The notes under the pieces: generated by a model
Seen by the model: only the letters and a program-made list of their open reading frames with translations
Databases searched by the model: none
Told to the model about the DNA's origin: nothing
From: Cytophagales bacterium
GTDB taxonomy: Bacteria > Bacteroidota > Bacteroidia > Cytophagales > Spirosomataceae
DNA: 7,599 nt
Direction: 5' to 3'
NCBI GenBank assembly: GCA_028868395.1
Contig: JAGWUO010000046.1
Span: forward strand, 1 to 7,599
Shown here: in pieces, positions 6,893 through 7,599 of the stretch
Position numbering within the stretch: the first letter of the stretch is position 1
Layout: every line of letters starts with the position of its first letter
Translations under genes and position numbers: made by a program

Positions 6893-7540
6893 ATGTCTTA
6901 CAAAGCCTGCCTTTTTGATCTCGATGGAGTATTAGTTGATACAGCGATTTACCACTTCCAAGCCTGGAAAATGCTAGGAGAGAATTTCAATTACCAATTA
7001 ACCGAAGAACAGAACGAACAATTAAAAGGCGTTTCCAGAGTAGAATCCTTAAATCGCATTTTAGATTGGGCATCATACTCGGCGACGGATGAGCAAAAGC
7101 AAGCTTGGTTAAAAGAGAAAAACGACAATTACCTGCACTTAATTTCGAATATGAATCCATCCGAAATCCTTCCGGGTGTAGTAGATTTTTTAGGTCAAAT
7201 TAAAGCAGAAGGCTATAAAATTGCCTTAGGTTCTGCCAGTAAAAATGCAGAGATTATCTTAGAAAAAACGGGATTAATGCCTTGGTTTGATTTAATCATA
7301 GATGGTAATAAAGTAAGTAAAAGCAAACCAGACCCAGAAGTTTTCTTAAAAGGAGCTGAAGGCCTTGGTTTTATTCCGGCAGAATGTATCGTTTTCGAAG
7401 ACGCACAAGCAGGGGTAGAAGCTGCCATAAATGGAGGAATGAAGGTCATTGGAATAGGAGATGCGTCTGTTTTAAGCGATGCGGATAAGGTAATTCCGAA
7501 CTTTGTCGGAATAAAATCGGCTGAATTACTTCTTTTTTAA
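6893..7540 (+). CDS. pgmB: Beta-phosphoglucomutase (HAD superfamily)
   Basis: 215 residues, the usual length for this enzyme, which interconverts beta-D-glucose 1-phosphate and glucose 6-phosphate in the cytoplasm via beta-glucose 1,6-bisphosphate. Key residues of the Lactococcus enzyme are all matched: Asp9 (nucleophile) and Asp11 (acid/base) in FDLDGVLVDTA, Thr17 and His21 (AIYH), Arg49 in LKGVSR, Ser114 and Lys117 in GSASKN, Lys145 in SKSKPDPEVF, and Glu169-Asp170 in FEDAQAGVEAA for Mg. The cap-domain stretch NEQLKGVSRVESL (41-53) is characteristic of beta-PGM rather than generic HAD phosphatases. It is transcribed divergently from the amylase-transporter operon. Beta-PGM works after inverting disaccharide phosphorylases (maltose, trehalose or kojibiose type, GH65), so such a gene is expected nearby but is not in the window. 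No Shine-Dalgarno is seen before ATG 6893. Confidence 0.95.
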   Translation: MSYKACLFDLDGVLVDTAIYHFQAWKMLGENFNYQLTEEQNEQLKGVSRVESLNRILDWASYSATDEQKQAWLKEKNDNYLHLISNMNPSEILPGVVDFLGQIKAEGYKIALGSASKNAEIILEKTGLMPWFDLIIDGNKVSKSKPDPEVFLKGAEGLGFIPAECIVFEDAQAGVEAAINGGMKVIGIGDASVLSDADKVIPNFVGIKSAELLLF

Positions 7541-7542
7541 AG

Positions 7543-7558
7543 AAACAGCCTAGCACAG
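7543..7558 (+). repeat. 16-bp direct repeat, copy 2 (candidate operator)
   Basis: AAACAGCCTAGCACAG starts 3 bases after the pgmB stop and precedes the promoter-like motif at 7583. Its distance to TAnnTTTG is 24 bases against 33 for copy 1, a difference of 9, close to one DNA turn. It suggests that the gene beyond the window shares control with pgmB. Confidence 0.45.
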
Positions 7559-7582
7559 AAATGTCCAAAATTTACAATTTTC

Positions 7583-7590
7583 TATTTTTG
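7583..7590 (+). promoter_or_regulatory. Candidate -7 element for the gene downstream of pgmB
   Basis: TATTTTTG fits TAnnTTTG exactly. No good TTG lies at the -33 distance (only ATG at 7561-7563), which would fit a promoter needing an activator. An AT-only inverted repeat (AAAATT-TAC-AATTTT, 7567-7581) lies just upstream and is too weak to call a terminator. The gene served is outside the window. Confidence 0.4.
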
Positions 7591-7599
7591 TGTTATTGT

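Noticed and set aside
7213..7449. A 78-codon minus-strand frame opposite pgmB
   Set aside because: It is antisense to the conserved C-terminal half of beta-phosphoglucomutase and has no support of its own.
7557..7583. Possible terminator hairpin after pgmB (AGAAA...TTTCT with an inner AAAATT/AATTTT)
   Set aside because: The stems are short and almost purely AT, with no GC-rich stem. The region is better read as promoter DNA.
1..7599. Search for defence, phage, insertion-sequence, CRISPR or tRNA signatures
   Set aside because: No repeat array, transposase, integrase, inverted terminal repeats or clover-leaf sequence was seen by eye; almost all of the window is ordinary metabolic coding sequence.

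Overview
The window looks like chromosomal DNA of a Bacteroidota bacterium. The sequence is moderately AT-rich. Promoter-like motifs are of the Bacteroidota TAnnTTTG type, most genes lack a Shine-Dalgarno sequence, and both clear signal peptides appear to be cut directly before a glutamine. The enzyme set would fit the Cytophagales, but that finer placement is only an impression. There are no tRNA or rRNA genes, CRISPR arrays, transposases or phage genes.

Layout. Six genes lie head to tail on the minus strand, reading from position 6794 down past position 1: a secreted GH13 alpha-amylase-family enzyme (5037-6794), an SLC45/GPH-like sugar transporter of the MFS (3706-5031), a secreted DUF1460 NlpC/P60-like protein (2934-3704), a MalY/PatB-type PLP C-S lyase or aminotransferase (1796-2962), a membrane-anchored protein of unknown function with an FG-GAP/VCBS-like loop (1165-1803), and an IlvD/Edd-family sugar-acid dehydratase cut by the window edge (1-1172). 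Gaps are 5 bp and 1 bp, and the next three junctions overlap, so this is very probably one transcript. A seventh gene, beta-phosphoglucomutase (6893-7540), runs the other way from a 98-bp divergent intergenic region. The last 59 bp, after it, hold a further promoter-like motif for a gene outside the window.

How the genes fit together. The amylase, transporter and beta-phosphoglucomutase form the recognisable core of an alpha-glucan or maltose pathway: glucan is cut in the periplasm, the product is imported, an expected but unseen disaccharide phosphorylase makes beta-glucose 1-phosphate, and PgmB converts this to glucose 6-phosphate. The four remaining genes (wall-peptide hydrolase-like, C-S lyase, unknown anchored protein, sugar-acid dehydratase) have no obvious link to starch and look like an operon tail of mixed function.

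The most interesting non-coding signal is a 16-bp element, AAACwGyCTAGCACAG, present in both intergenic regions upstream of TAnnTTTG motifs. It is a candidate operator for the sugar regulon. No clearly novel defence or mobile system is visible.
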